DNA of 64,000 nt, from positions 757,879 through 821,878 of the forward strand of contig DAITBA010000001.1 in assembly GCA_036824005.1 (NCBI GenBank), read 5' to 3'. Positions 1 to 7,614 of the stretch are shown here, piece after piece. Every line of letters starts with the position of its first letter. Within the stretch, counting starts at the first letter, position 1. This stretch comes from DAITBA01 sp036824005 (GTDB taxonomy: Bacteria; Pseudomonadota; Gammaproteobacteria; Burkholderiales; Rhodocyclaceae). A model generated the notes under the pieces. That model had not been told where the DNA came from, ran no database searches, and saw only the letters and a list, made by a program, of their open reading frames with translations. The position numbers and the translations under genes were made by a program.

Positions 1-585
1 CTCCGGGTCCACCTCCGCAAGGCTCTCGGCGAGCGTTGCCGCCGGGTAGTCCAGCGCCTGCAGCTCGACCAGCAGGCGCTGTTTGGCTTCGCTCCACGAT
101 GCCTGGCGGAAGGGATCGCCCGGCTTGAGCGGCCATGCCGCACGCAGCGCTTCGATGCGGGCCGCGCGCTCCTCGCCGGCGGCGGCGACGTCACCGGCGA
201 ATTCGATGTGTGCCTCGGTGATGCGGGCCTGTGTGCCAGGCTGCACGGCGATGACGATGTGCCCGGTGTGGTCACCGACGCCGGGCTCCGCGCGCACCTC
301 CACTTCGGGATGGAAGTAGCCTTCGGTTGCTAGCAACTCGGCAATGTCCCGGCGTGCGCGGCGTGCCAGCGCCAGCCGTTCGGATGCATCCAGCGTGGCA
401 TCGCGTTCGAACGGCAGATCGAGCTCGCGGAGCAGCAGACGGCGCACCGTTTCCGGCGCTTCCAGCTCGACATGGACGGGCTGTTTCCCGTCGGCGTGCG
501 CCGGCACGCCGCCCAGGAGCAAGCCGCAAGCGCAGATCAGCGACGCGATGGCGCCGGCCACGCGCGCTTCGGCATGTCCCGGCAT
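1..585 (-). CDS. tamA: TamA-type outer-membrane assembly factor, N-terminal part (runs off the window)
   Basis: Open on the minus strand from an ATG at 585 to the window edge, 195 codons without a stop. The product begins with a signal peptide (hydrophobic stretch ending in a VPAHA cleavage-like site) followed by POTRA-like sequence: a VRRLLLRELDLPF segment, then the GYFHPEVEV block typical of the first POTRA domain of TamA. TamA is the BamA-related barrel that works with TamB in outer-membrane protein assembly. The C-terminal barrel lies outside the window, so the assignment rests on the POTRA region alone. No gene is coupled upstream; the next gene is divergent. Confidence 0.72.
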   Translation of the reverse strand, partial: MPGHAEARVAGAIASLICACGLLLGGVPAHADGKQPVHVELEAPETVRRLLLRELDLPFERDATLDASERLALARRARRDIAELLATEGYFHPEVEVRAEPGVGDHTGHIVIAVQPGTQARITEAHIEFAGDVAAAGEERAARIEALRAAWPLKPGDPFRQASWSEAKQRLLVELQALDYPAATLAESLAEVDPE

Positions 586-1003
586 GCGAATGCGATAACT
601 TGGATTGAGCCCGCGGTTCACTCGGAAATTCTAGCAGGCCGAGACAATACCGCTGCCAGCCGACATTCGCCGTTCGCGCGACGGCGTACTACCAGCAGCT
701 TTGCACAGCCAGTGCGGCGCCGCCGCACGATCGCCCTGTTGCGCGCCGGAACGCCGTCTTGCATCGGGCACGCCAGTTTTTACACCTTTTAACCATTGCA
801 CCGCCATCCCTGCGCCGGCCGCGCCGCGACTTCACGCACAATAGCGTACAACGCAGCGCGCACAGGGCAGCGACGACTTCGAACAACAAGAAAGGGCCCC
901 AGCCCGTCGTGTTGTCCTCCATGGGCCGGCACTGCCGGCCTTTTTTTGTTTGTTTGTCACGGCGCGCTGCCGCCATCCAGCACCGATCCCGCCAAACGCT
1001 CCG
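586..1003. other. Intergenic region with a possible small RNA ending at the terminator at 924-947
   Basis: I see no convincing protein gene between tamA (minus) and the gene at 1039 (plus). A good intrinsic terminator in plus orientation lies at 924-947 although no plus-strand protein gene precedes it. This suggests a short untranslated transcript starting somewhere after about 790. The segment just before the terminator holds a CCTCC (anti-Shine-Dalgarno-like) motif at about 917-920. No known RNA family was recognised. Confidence 0.35.
924..947 (+). terminator. Intrinsic terminator
   Basis: A perfect 7-bp GC stem (GGCCGGC/GCCGGCC) with a 3-nt loop is followed directly by seven T residues, a textbook Rho-independent terminator on the plus strand. 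Confidence 0.8.
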
Positions 1004-1009
1004 TATAAT
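1004..1009 (+). promoter_or_regulatory. Promoter -10 box of the 1039 gene
   Basis: A perfect TATAAT lies 30 bp before the ATG at 1039. The -35 region is poor (no TTGACA-like hexamer at 16-18 bp). The gene also has a GGAG ribosome-binding site at 1030-1033. Confidence 0.5.
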
Positions 1010-1038
1010 GCTGGCACTCGTCTGCCACCGGAGCCGCG

Positions 1039-1953
1039 ATGTCGCGCCAGCGTATTTTCCTGCCGCCGGACGGCCTGGAGCCGGCAGTCATCGAGCGAAC
1101 GCGCCAAGCGCTCGACCGCGGCGCCATGCAGCCCATAGACACCGAAACGCAGCGGATCGAGGACGCCGGCGTGCGCTTCATCGTGCGCAGTGTCTCCAGC
1201 CTGCAGCGCAAGCACGCGCAGCGCGTTGAACCGGGACCAGGGCGCGCCGCCGGCAAGCCCGCCAACCCTTTCCTGCCGCCCGAACCCGAGCTGCTCGTGG
1301 CCGAAATCTCGGCCACGCACCGCGCCGTGCTCAACAAGTTCAACGTCATCGACCGCCATCTGCTCATCGTTACGCGTCGCTACGAAGCGCAGGAGACGCT
1401 GCTCGATCGCCACGACTTCGCGGCGTTGGCGGCCTGCATGGCACAGATCGACGGCCTCGGTTTCTACAACGGCGGCATCGAGGCGGGCGCTAGCCAACCC
1501 CACAAGCATCTTCAGCTTGTGCCGTTGCCGCTGGGCGGATCGGACCTGCCGGTGCCGATGGCTGCGTTGTTCGACAACGTCCGTGGCGTGCGTGGGGTCT
1601 GCCGCGTTCCGGCACTACCGTTTCCCCATGCTGTCTGCTGGATCGAGGATGTCACCTTCAACGAGGCCCACGACGCCGCAGAGAAGCTGCAGCGGCTCTA
1701 CCATGACATGCTCGATGCATCCGGTCTGCTCGGTGTCGCCGCCGGCGGGCGCATGCGCCAGTCGGCGCCGTACAACCTGCTGCTCACCCGCGAGTGGATG
1801 CTGCTCGTGCCGCGATCACGCGAATGCTTCGAAGAGGTTTCCGTCAACGCCCTCGGCTTCGCCGGCTCGCTGTTCGTGCGCAACGCCGAACAGCTGGAGG
1901 CCGTCAGGCGGGCCGGGCCCATGGCAGTCCTGCAGGCGGTAGCGGTGACATAG
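1039..1953 (+). CDS. Ap4A phosphorylase-like (ATP adenylyltransferase) HIT-superfamily protein
   Basis: 304 aa. It carries the HIT-type nucleotidyl-transfer signature QPHKHLQLVPLP (about residues 155-166), in which the central His is the expected AMP acceptor. This is preceded by FNVIDRHLLIVTRRYEAQ, typical of the DUF4922/ATP_transf families (yeast Apa1/Apa2-like). Members degrade diadenosine tetraphosphate phosphorolytically to ADP plus ATP in the cytosol. The start is supported by GGAG eight bases upstream and a TATAAT box. It is a single-gene unit, with no operon partner on this strand. Family assignment is good; the in vivo substrate is inferred. Confidence 0.82.
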   Translation: MSRQRIFLPPDGLEPAVIERTRQALDRGAMQPIDTETQRIEDAGVRFIVRSVSSLQRKHAQRVEPGPGRAAGKPANPFLPPEPELLVAEISATHRAVLNKFNVIDRHLLIVTRRYEAQETLLDRHDFAALAACMAQIDGLGFYNGGIEAGASQPHKHLQLVPLPLGGSDLPVPMAALFDNVRGVRGVCRVPALPFPHAVCWIEDVTFNEAHDAAEKLQRLYHDMLDASGLLGVAAGGRMRQSAPYNLLLTREWMLLVPRSRECFEEVSVNALGFAGSLFVRNAEQLEAVRRAGPMAVLQAVAVT

Positions 1954-2078
1954 GTCTTCTTGGCGCCGCGAGTTTGATTTCGCGCCGCTGCCATCCATTC
2001 TTCATGTGGCCGCCTCGCGGCCGCGTCTTGGCGCGCGGCCGATGCCGATCGTGAGAGTCTTGGCCCAAGGAGGAAACC

Positions 2079-2276
2079 ATGCGCTTCGTGGCTGCGGTCT
2101 TGGGTGTGGCGGTGTTGCTGGTGAGCTGTCTGTACGCGGCGCATGATAGGGGAGCGGCGCCTCGCAGTCCTCATCCGCACCGGAACGGAAGAGCCGGTAG
2201 GATACGGAGACGCCGCCGCCCTTGCGATCCGACTCTACGAATCCGCCTTCGGATAACCGACGGTCTGCGACAATAA
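2079..2276 (+). CDS. Possible small signal-peptide protein, 65 aa
   Basis: A consensus ribosome-binding site (AAGGAGG) sits a few bases before the ATG, and the first 20 residues are hydrophobic with a LVSC lipobox-like sequence. After residue 25 the sequence becomes Arg/Pro-rich and looks like a non-coding translation. It overlaps the 3' end of the convergent nitroreductase gene by about 40 bp. Only the strong RBS and leader support it; it may be a decayed gene start. Confidence 0.3.
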   Translation: MRFVAAVLGVAVLLVSCLYAAHDRGAAPRSPHPHRNGRAGRIRRRRRPCDPTLRIRLRITDGLRQ

Positions 2277-2885
2277 CACCTGCTGCTCGTGCGTCAGGCC
2301 GAGCGCATCGGCGATCGCCGCGCGGTCGATCCAGGCGCGGATCACCGTCGCCAGTCCGGCGCTGGCGCAGAAGAGATAGACGTTTTGCGCGATCGCGCCG
2401 GCTGCGGCCGAGGCGAACGATTCGCGCTGCGCCACCGGCACCATGCCCATGCGTGCGTGATCGGCGACGAACACCAGATCGAGCGGCGCCTCGTCGACGA
2501 AATCCTGATAACCCGTGACCCTGCGCAGGTCGCTGGCCGCCACCAATTGCAGGGCGTGCGCCGTCGCGTCGTAGCGGTAGGCGCCCGCCGGCAGCGCGAC
2601 GAAGACATCGACCTCCTGGCAATTCAGCGCCGAAGGCGCCGTGCGCCCGCCGCCGCCGCGGTTCACCCCGTAGGCCGCCCAGAGCAGATCCGACAGCGCC
2701 TGCATCGGCAATGCATCGCGCGCGAACTCGCGCGACGACTGCCGCCGCGCCAGGGCCTCCATCAACGGCAGGCCGCCTCGCTTCACCGGCGGCGGCAGCG
2801 CAATCGAGGCGGCCGCGTCTCCCGTGGCCGGCTTGGGCCGCAGCTGGCCCATCAGGCCGAGGGCGAGTTTGGTCAGGGTGGTCAT
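2235..2885 (-). CDS. SagB-type nitroreductase-family oxidoreductase
   Basis: 216 aa, short for the family. The sequence has the SagB/ThcOx-type nitroreductase landmarks. The N-terminal LARRQSSREFARDALPMQALSDLLWAAYGVNR region supplies the FMN-phosphate-binding Arg/Ser cluster. A QNVYLFCASAGLATVIRAWIDR helix follows, then the LSQTVGYPK tail. Such proteins are FMN-dependent oxidoreductases; SagB-type members are often linked to peptide modification, but no peptide or cyclase gene is nearby, so the substrate is unknown. It is monocistronic on the minus strand. Confidence 0.8.
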   Translation of the reverse strand: MTTLTKLALGLMGQLRPKPATGDAAASIALPPPVKRGGLPLMEALARRQSSREFARDALPMQALSDLLWAAYGVNRGGGGRTAPSALNCQEVDVFVALPAGAYRYDATAHALQLVAASDLRRVTGYQDFVDEAPLDLVFVADHARMGMVPVAQRESFASAAAGAIAQNVYLFCASAGLATVIRAWIDRAAIADALGLTHEQQVLLSQTVGYPKADS

Positions 2886-3085
2886 GGCAGTCCTTTTTTA
2901 TCTGATGTCGGCAAACGACCCGGAGCCGACATTCCGCAGATCCAAACAGGAGTCATTCAGGCTGGTGACTGTGGATTGACTCGATTTCGTCTTGCTGGCC
3001 GCCAAGTGACAGAATAGAAGCCAAACCACGCAGGGCTGGGCGCCAAACGTCGTCGTAAGCCTGCCTTCAGGTTGCACCGCGAGCG

Positions 3086-3385
3086 TCACCCTCGCTCGGC
3101 ATAGCCGCCTTCCCGTTGGCTGCGGATCGCCAGCACGAAAACCGTGTCGATCTCCTCTACGTAGCGGTAGAGGGCGACGTAACCGCGTGATCTGCGCCCG
3201 ATCACCAGTTCGCGCTTTCCTGCGGCCACCGGTCGCCCAATTTCGGGATTGTGCTCCAGCACGTCGAGCGCCTCGATAATGTCCCGGATGCGTTGCTCGG
3301 CATGTTCCACCTGGTACGTTGCCAGATGGTCGAGGATGCGCTCGAAATCCTCGCCGACCTCTTCCGCCAACTCGATGGCCGACAC
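3086..3385 (-). CDS. ParE/RelE-family toxin
   Basis: 99 aa with a GTG start two bases after the antitoxin stop. The layout is typical of ParE: an N-terminal helical hairpin with the stretch DFERILDHLATYQVEHAEQR, then the central GRPVAAGKRELVIGRRSRGYVALYRY strand region, ending with VFVLAIRSQREGGY. ParE toxins poison gyrase, RelE toxins cut mRNA on the ribosome; sequence inspection does not separate them firmly. The upstream RHH protein is the obvious antitoxin. Confidence 0.85.
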   Translation of the reverse strand: MSAIELAEEVGEDFERILDHLATYQVEHAEQRIRDIIEALDVLEHNPEIGRPVAAGKRELVIGRRSRGYVALYRYVEEIDTVFVLAIRSQREGGYAERG

Positions 3386-3387
3386 GC

Positions 3388-3672
3388 TCAGCGCGCCAGC
3401 TTGCGCGCCGAGGGCCGCTTCACGGGTTTGCCGACCATGCGCGCCTCCAGGTAATGCCGCATATCCTTCCAGGGGATCGTCTTGCCAGACGCGACGATGC
3501 CGGCATAGCGCGCCTCGGCCTCCGCGTCGAAATCAGTACGCCGCTCTTCTTGGGCCGTTCTCTCGGCGATGGCTTCGAGGATGAAGGCATGGGGAGTAGT
3601 CCCGGCATGCTTCGCCGCCGAAGCGACGCGCGTCTTGAGATCCTCGGGGAGGCGGATGGTCGTGGTGGGCAC
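3388..3672 (-). CDS. Ribbon-helix-helix (CopG/ParD-like) antitoxin
   Basis: About 94 aa. The N-terminus PTTTIRLPEDLKTRVASAA is a classic RHH DNA-binding strand plus helix, and the C-terminal part would bind the toxin. I place the start at the GTG at 3672, which has AGGA about eight bases upstream and puts the RHH strand at the N-terminus. A longer reading frame begins at a GTG at 3711, but that start falls inside the palindromic operator. Antitoxin and toxin form a two-gene operon with 2 nt between them, presumably autoregulated through the palindrome at 3703-3724. Confidence 0.83.
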   Translation of the reverse strand: MPTTTIRLPEDLKTRVASAAKHAGTTPHAFILEAIAERTAQEERRTDFDAEAEARYAGIVASGKTIPWKDMRHYLEARMVGKPVKRPSARKLAR

Positions 3673-3702
3673 AGGAAATCCTCGCGTGACGTTGATGGTG
3701 AA

Positions 3703-3724
3703 GTGTAGCACACGGGTGCTACAC
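3703..3724. promoter_or_regulatory. Palindromic operator of the toxin-antitoxin pair
   Basis: A perfect inverted repeat, GTGTAGCA - 6 nt - TGCTACAC, lies about 30 bp upstream of the antitoxin start. RHH antitoxins bind such short palindromes to repress their own operon, so this is the likely operator (inference from position and symmetry). Confidence 0.6.
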
Positions 3725-4218
3725 CGAGCTACTCATCGGGAGTGCAGGCGGCTGTCCGGCCATTGCTTCGCGCCCAGCTGCGGCACAGTGGCGGCCCCAT
3801 TGCCCAACTCGATTTCGTGCGCCGACAGGTGCGACGACTTGATCGCCCGCGCTGTCCTAGAAGAACTGGCCGGTTGGCGACCGTACGGCGGGCGCTCTTT
3901 GCCACACTGGGCCAGCCGACTCGGATCAATTCGTCAGCCGGAACGTCGGCTATCTCGGCGGCTGACGCAACGACGACCGGTGGCTCATGGCCGATAGCAT
4001 CCGCCCAGCTCCGACTCCGCCGCATTACAGTGACCGGCTACCTGATTACGGGCGGTCTTACGGCCAACTTACCTTGGCCACGCCCGATAGCCCAGCCCTG
4101 CCACCGTCTGGCTGCCATCCCGCGAGACTACTCGCCGCGGATGAGCCGGGGGTGCGCGCCGAGCCGGACTTCGGCTGCGGCGAGGTGCTTTTCGGTGCGG
4201 GAGCTGAGCGCCCGCGTG
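3725..4218. other. No recognisable gene
   Basis: Open frames exist on both strands but none gives a protein-like sequence or has a ribosome-binding site. I see no RNA or repeat signal. It may be decayed sequence between the toxin-antitoxin operon and ruvB. Confidence 0.4.
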
Positions 4219-5253
4219 CTACTCGCCGAACAAGTCCGGCGCGCCCGCCGCCGGCTGCGCCAGGCCGAAGTGGCGATAGATCGCCGCGGTGGCGATGCGT
4301 CCGCGCGGGGTGCGCTGCAGGTAGCCCTGCTGGATGAGGAAGGGTTCGAGCACGTCTTCGATGGTGTCGCGCGCCTCGCCGATGGCGGCGGCGAGGTTGT
4401 CCAGACCGACCGGCCCGCCGCTGAATTTTTCGATCACCGCGCCGAGCAGTTTTCGGTCCATGACGTCTAGGCCGAGCTGGTCCACGTCGAGCATGGACAG
4501 CGCGGCATCGGCTACCGGCGCGCTGATCCGGCCTTCGGCCCTGACCTCGGCATAGTCGCGCACGCGCCGCAGCAGGCGGTTGGCGACGCGCGGCGTGCCG
4601 CGTGCCCGGCGCGCGATCTCGAAGGCGCCCTCGGCGACGATCTCGACGTTCAGCAGTTGCGCCGAGCGGGTGATGATTTTCGTCAGCTCCTCGGGCGTGT
4701 AGAACTCCAGCCGCGCGACGATGCCGAAGCGGTCGCGCAGCGGATTGGTCAGCATGCCGGCGCGCGTGGTGGCGCCCACCAGGGTGAACGGCGGCAGGTC
4801 GAGCTTCACCGAACGCGCCGCCGGGCCCTCGCCGATCATGATGTCGATCTGGAAATCCTCCAGCGCCGGATAGAGGATTTCCTCCACCACCGGAGACAGG
4901 CGGTGGATTTCGTCGATGAACAGCACGTCGTGGGGTTCGAGGTTGGTGAGGATGGCGGCGAGGTCGCCGGCGCGCTCCAGCACCGGGCCCGAGGTGTGAC
5001 GCAAGTTGACGCCGAGCTCATGGGCGACGATGTGGGCCAGCGTCGTCTTGCCCAGCCCCGGCGGACCGAACAGCAGCACGTGGTCCAGGGCCTCCCGCCG
5101 TTTGCGCGTCGCTTCGATGAAGATGGCGAGCTGATCGCGGATTTTCTGCTGGCCGACGTATTCGTCGAGGCGCTTCGGGCGCAGCGCCCGCTCGATGACA
5201 TCTTCCTGGGGCGAGGCCGGCGCAGCGGAGATCAGGCGGTCGGTTTCGATCAT
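4219..5253 (-). CDS. ruvB: Holliday junction branch migration ATPase RuvB
   Basis: 344 aa, full length. It has an AAA+ core with Walker A GPPGLGKTT (about 63-71), Walker B FIDEIHRL, sensor motif GATTRAG, arginine finger region LRDRFGI, and the C-terminal winged helix with the family-typical RTPRGR and YRHFGL. RuvB hexamers drive branch migration of Holliday junctions bound by RuvA. It follows ruvA by 22 bp and is the last gene of the yebC-ybjQ-ruvC-HAD-ruvA-ruvB run. Confidence 0.98.
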   Translation of the reverse strand: MIETDRLISAAPASPQEDVIERALRPKRLDEYVGQQKIRDQLAIFIEATRKRREALDHVLLFGPPGLGKTTLAHIVAHELGVNLRHTSGPVLERAGDLAAILTNLEPHDVLFIDEIHRLSPVVEEILYPALEDFQIDIMIGEGPAARSVKLDLPPFTLVGATTRAGMLTNPLRDRFGIVARLEFYTPEELTKIITRSAQLLNVEIVAEGAFEIARRARGTPRVANRLLRRVRDYAEVRAEGRISAPVADAALSMLDVDQLGLDVMDRKLLGAVIEKFSGGPVGLDNLAAAIGEARDTIEDVLEPFLIQQGYLQRTPRGRIATAAIYRHFGLAQPAAGAPDLFGE

Positions 5254-5275
5254 GGGCGTAGTGTAGACCAGCCGC

Positions 5276-5857
5276 TCATACCTTCGACAGCAGCTTCAGC
5301 GCCTGCCGTATGCCGTCCGAGACCGAGACATCGGCGGGCAGTTGCTTCATCGCCGCCTGCGCCTCGCGCTCGTTGTAGCCCAAGGCGAGCAGGGCGTTGA
5401 GGATATCGCTGCTGCTTGAGGCAGCAGGCGCGGCCGCGGTCGAGAGGCTGACGGTCCTGGGCAGTTTGTCGCGCAGCTCCAGCAGCAGGCGCTCGGCGGT
5501 CTTCTTGCCGATGCCGGGGATCTTCGTCAGCCGGCCGGCTTCCTGCATTGCCACGGCCTGGACCAGATCGGCGACGGATAGGCCGGAGAGCACCGCCAGC
5601 GCCGTGCGCGCGCCGATGCCGCTGATCCTGAGCAGTTGCCGGAAGGCGGCGCGCTCGCCCTCGGTGGCGAAGCCATAGAGGAAGTGGCCGTCCTCGCGCA
5701 CCAGCAGGTGGGTGTGCAGGTTCACCCGCTCGCCGGCGGCCGGCAGGTTGTAAAAGGTGCTCATGGGCACGTCCAGCTCGTAGCCGACGCCTTGCACGTC
5801 GAGGGTGATCTGGGGCGGATTCTTTTCCAGCAGGATACCGGTCAGGCGGCCGATCAT
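5276..5857 (-). CDS. ruvA: Holliday junction-binding protein RuvA
   Basis: 193 aa from the ATG at 5857 (MIGRLTG is the conserved RuvA N-terminus). The open frame continues upstream to 6142, but that extension overlaps the HAD gene and looks non-coding. Domain I OB fold is followed by two helix-hairpin-helix motifs (LLRISGIGARTALAVLSG and LTKIPGIGKKTAERLLLEL), then a flexible linker and the C-terminal RuvB-binding domain (ILNALLALGYNEREAQAAM). Its ATG overlaps the HAD stop codon (ATGA), implying translational coupling. Confidence 0.97.
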   Translation of the reverse strand: MIGRLTGILLEKNPPQITLDVQGVGYELDVPMSTFYNLPAAGERVNLHTHLLVREDGHFLYGFATEGERAAFRQLLRISGIGARTALAVLSGLSVADLVQAVAMQEAGRLTKIPGIGKKTAERLLLELRDKLPRTVSLSTAAAPAASSSSDILNALLALGYNEREAQAAMKQLPADVSVSDGIRQALKLLSKV

Positions 5858-6558
5858 TGCAGGTGTCCGGAAGTCTGGCGTTGGTCGGGCATGCCCTCTG
5901 CAAGCAGCGCGATCACGCCATGCAGCGTGGGTTCCACGCGCACGCCCAGGGCGAGCAGATCGGCATCGGGGGCGAGCACGTCGGGCACCATGACCACCTG
6001 CATGCCGGCGGCCAGGGCGGCGCGCACGCCGGCGTTGGAATCCTCCAGCACCAGACAGGCGGGCGGCGTCACGGCGAGCGCCTCGGCCGCGGCGAGAAAA
6101 ATGTCCGGAGCCGGTTTGCCGCGCGCCACCTCGTCGCCGCACACCAGGGCGTCGAAGCGCTCCAGCAGGCCGACGCGCCGCATCTTGCGCAGTGCCCGCT
6201 CGCGCCCGGTTGAGGTCGCCACGGCGCGCGGCAACCCCAGGGCGTCGAGCAGGTCCAGCAGCGCTTCGACGCCCGGCTTGATCGGCACGCCGTGCTCGTC
6301 GATGTGGGCGTCATAGTGGCGGCGAAAACCCTGGCGCAGCCCTTCCAGCGGCGCGCCTTCGCCGTAGCGGGCGCGCAGGATGGCGTCGGAATCGACGATG
6401 TTGCGTCCGACGAGGCTCAGCCCGGTTTGCTCCTCCCACTCCAGGCCCAGTTCCCGGGCACATCGGGCAATGACGGCCAGCGCCAGCCGCTCGCTGTCGA
6501 GCAGCAGGCCGTCCATGTCGAAGAGCACGGCAGTGATGGGAGTGTCTGTTGTGTTCAT
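5854..6558 (-). CDS. HAD-superfamily phosphatase (beta-phosphoglucomutase/Gph-like)
   Basis: 234 aa from the ATG at 6558. Motif I is FDMDGLLLDSE with the nucleophile and acid/base aspartates. Motif II is in VATSTGRER, and motif III/IV Lys and Asp are in GKPAPDIFL and CLVLEDSNAGVRAA. The helical cap between motifs I and II marks subfamily IA (phosphoglycolate phosphatase / beta-PGM type). The substrate cannot be told. The gene sits between ruvC and ruvA and is coupled to ruvA by a 4-bp overlap, an unusual placement. The start is uncertain: no clear RBS precedes 6558 and a TTG lies at 6564. Confidence 0.87.
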   Translation of the reverse strand: MNTTDTPITAVLFDMDGLLLDSERLALAVIARCARELGLEWEEQTGLSLVGRNIVDSDAILRARYGEGAPLEGLRQGFRRHYDAHIDEHGVPIKPGVEALLDLLDALGLPRAVATSTGRERALRKMRRVGLLERFDALVCGDEVARGKPAPDIFLAAAEALAVTPPACLVLEDSNAGVRAALAAGMQVVMVPDVLAPDADLLALGVRVEPTLHGVIALLAEGMPDQRQTSGHLQ

Positions 6559-6572
6559 CGGCAAAAGAGCAA

Positions 6573-6705
6573 TTCACCACGAAGAACACCAAGGACACCA
6601 AGGAAATTCAGATCTCCGAAGCATTGGTACCGTGCGCGCAGCGGGTACAAGCAATTCTTTTGGCAACTATCGGCTTTCATTCTTGGTGTCCTTGGTGGTG
6701 TCAAC
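6573..6705. repeat. Intergenic hairpin repeat, copy 1 (CACCAAGGACACCAAGGA family)
   Basis: About 32-bp arms (CACCACGAAGAACACCAAGG... at 6576 and its near reverse complement ending at about 6705) flank a ~75-bp unrelated middle. It lies between ruvC and the HAD gene. It is one of five related elements in this window (others near 9962, 14208, 24724, 32196). There is no T-run after the arm, so it is not a canonical terminator. Confidence 0.75.
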
Positions 6706-6718
6706 AATGTTTTTGGGT

Positions 6719-7255
6719 TTATCCAATCAGCCGTCCCTTGCGCACGCGATAGCCCGTGGTCGCCAGCGCGCCCAGTCCCTGGCCGCCGTGGGCGTGGCAG
6801 ATGGCGCAGGCGAGCGCGTCGGCGGCGTCGGCGCTCGGGTCGCCGGGCAGGGCGAGCAGCCGCCGCACCATGTGCTGCACCTGCTCCTTGCCGGCTTTGC
6901 CGTGGCCGACCACCGCCTGCTTGATCTGCAGTGCGGTGTATTCAGCCACCGGCAGATGGCAGGACACGGCGGCGCAGATGGCGGCGCCGCGCGCCTGGCC
7001 GAGCATCAAGGTGGATTGGGGATTGACGTTCACGAACACTTTTTCCACCGCCACCTGCTGCGGGCGGTGGGCGGCGATCACCTCGCCCAGGCCATCCAGG
7101 ATGGATTTCAGGCGCATGGGCAACTCACCCTCGGGGATGCGCACGCAGCCGCTGGTTACGTAGCGCAGGACGTTGCCCGATTTCTCGATCACCCCGAAGC
7201 CGGTGATGCGCAGCCCCGGATCGATGCCGAGAATGCGGACGGCGGCGGCGCTCAC
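6719..7255 (-). CDS. ruvC: Holliday junction resolvase RuvC
   Basis: 178 aa. Catalytic acidic residues are visible in ILGIDPGLRITGFG (first Asp), VAVEKVF (Glu) and the C-terminal DPSADAADALACAICH (Asp pair). RuvC dimers cut Holliday junctions symmetrically after RuvAB branch migration. The frame is open far upstream, but the ILGIDPG block must be near the N-terminus. The GTG at 7255 gives VSAAAVRILGIDPG and is the best start. It follows ybjQ by 11 bp. Confidence 0.96.
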   Translation of the reverse strand: MSAAAVRILGIDPGLRITGFGVIEKSGNVLRYVTSGCVRIPEGELPMRLKSILDGLGEVIAAHRPQQVAVEKVFVNVNPQSTLMLGQARGAAICAAVSCHLPVAEYTALQIKQAVVGHGKAGKEQVQHMVRRLLALPGDPSADAADALACAICHAHGGQGLGALATTGYRVRKGRLIG

Positions 7256-7266
7256 GCGTGGCGCAT

Positions 7267-7587
7267 TCAGTCGACCACCACGGCCGTGCCGCTGACGCAC
7301 ACCATCAGCATGCCGTTGTCCTGGCCGAGGACTTCGTAGTCGATGTCGATGCCGACGATGGCGTTGGCGCCTTTCTTCTGCGCCGCTTCCGCCATTTCGT
7401 CGAAGGCGATCTGGCGCGCGTCGGCCAGCGACTTCTCGTAGGCGCCAGCGCGGCCGCCGACGATGTTGCGCACCGCGGCGAACATGTCCTTGAAGATGTT
7501 GGCGCCGATGATCGCCTCGCCGGTGACGACACCGATGTAGGCGCGCACCGGGTGGCCTTCGATGGTGGGGGTGGTGGTCATGCGCAT
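7267..7587 (-). CDS. YbjQ/UPF0145 family protein
   Basis: 106 aa, full length for the family. The GVVTGEAIIGANIFKDMFAAVRNIVGGRAGAYEKSL block and the C-terminal AIVGIDIDYEVLG are the family signature. These small cytosolic proteins form pentameric rings and are annotated as putative heavy-metal-binding; no firm function is known. Placed between yebC and ruvC in one operon, with 27 and 11 bp gaps. Confidence 0.9.
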   Translation of the reverse strand: MRMTTTPTIEGHPVRAYIGVVTGEAIIGANIFKDMFAAVRNIVGGRAGAYEKSLADARQIAFDEMAEAAQKKGANAIVGIDIDYEVLGQDNGMLMVCVSGTAVVVD

Positions 7588-7614
7588 GGCGGTGTCCTCC
7601 GTCGCTGCGGGAAT

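Noticed and set aside
2898..3089. 63-aa minus-strand frame upstream of the nitroreductase gene
   Set aside because: No RBS, no family resemblance; likely non-coding.
5858..6142. N-terminal extension of ruvA
   Set aside because: Overlaps the HAD gene and is not RuvA-like; MIGRLTG at 5857 is the normal start.
6573..6705. Hairpin repeats read as Rho-independent terminators
   Set aside because: Arms are long and imperfect with large unrelated middles and no T-run; several lie within probable operons.
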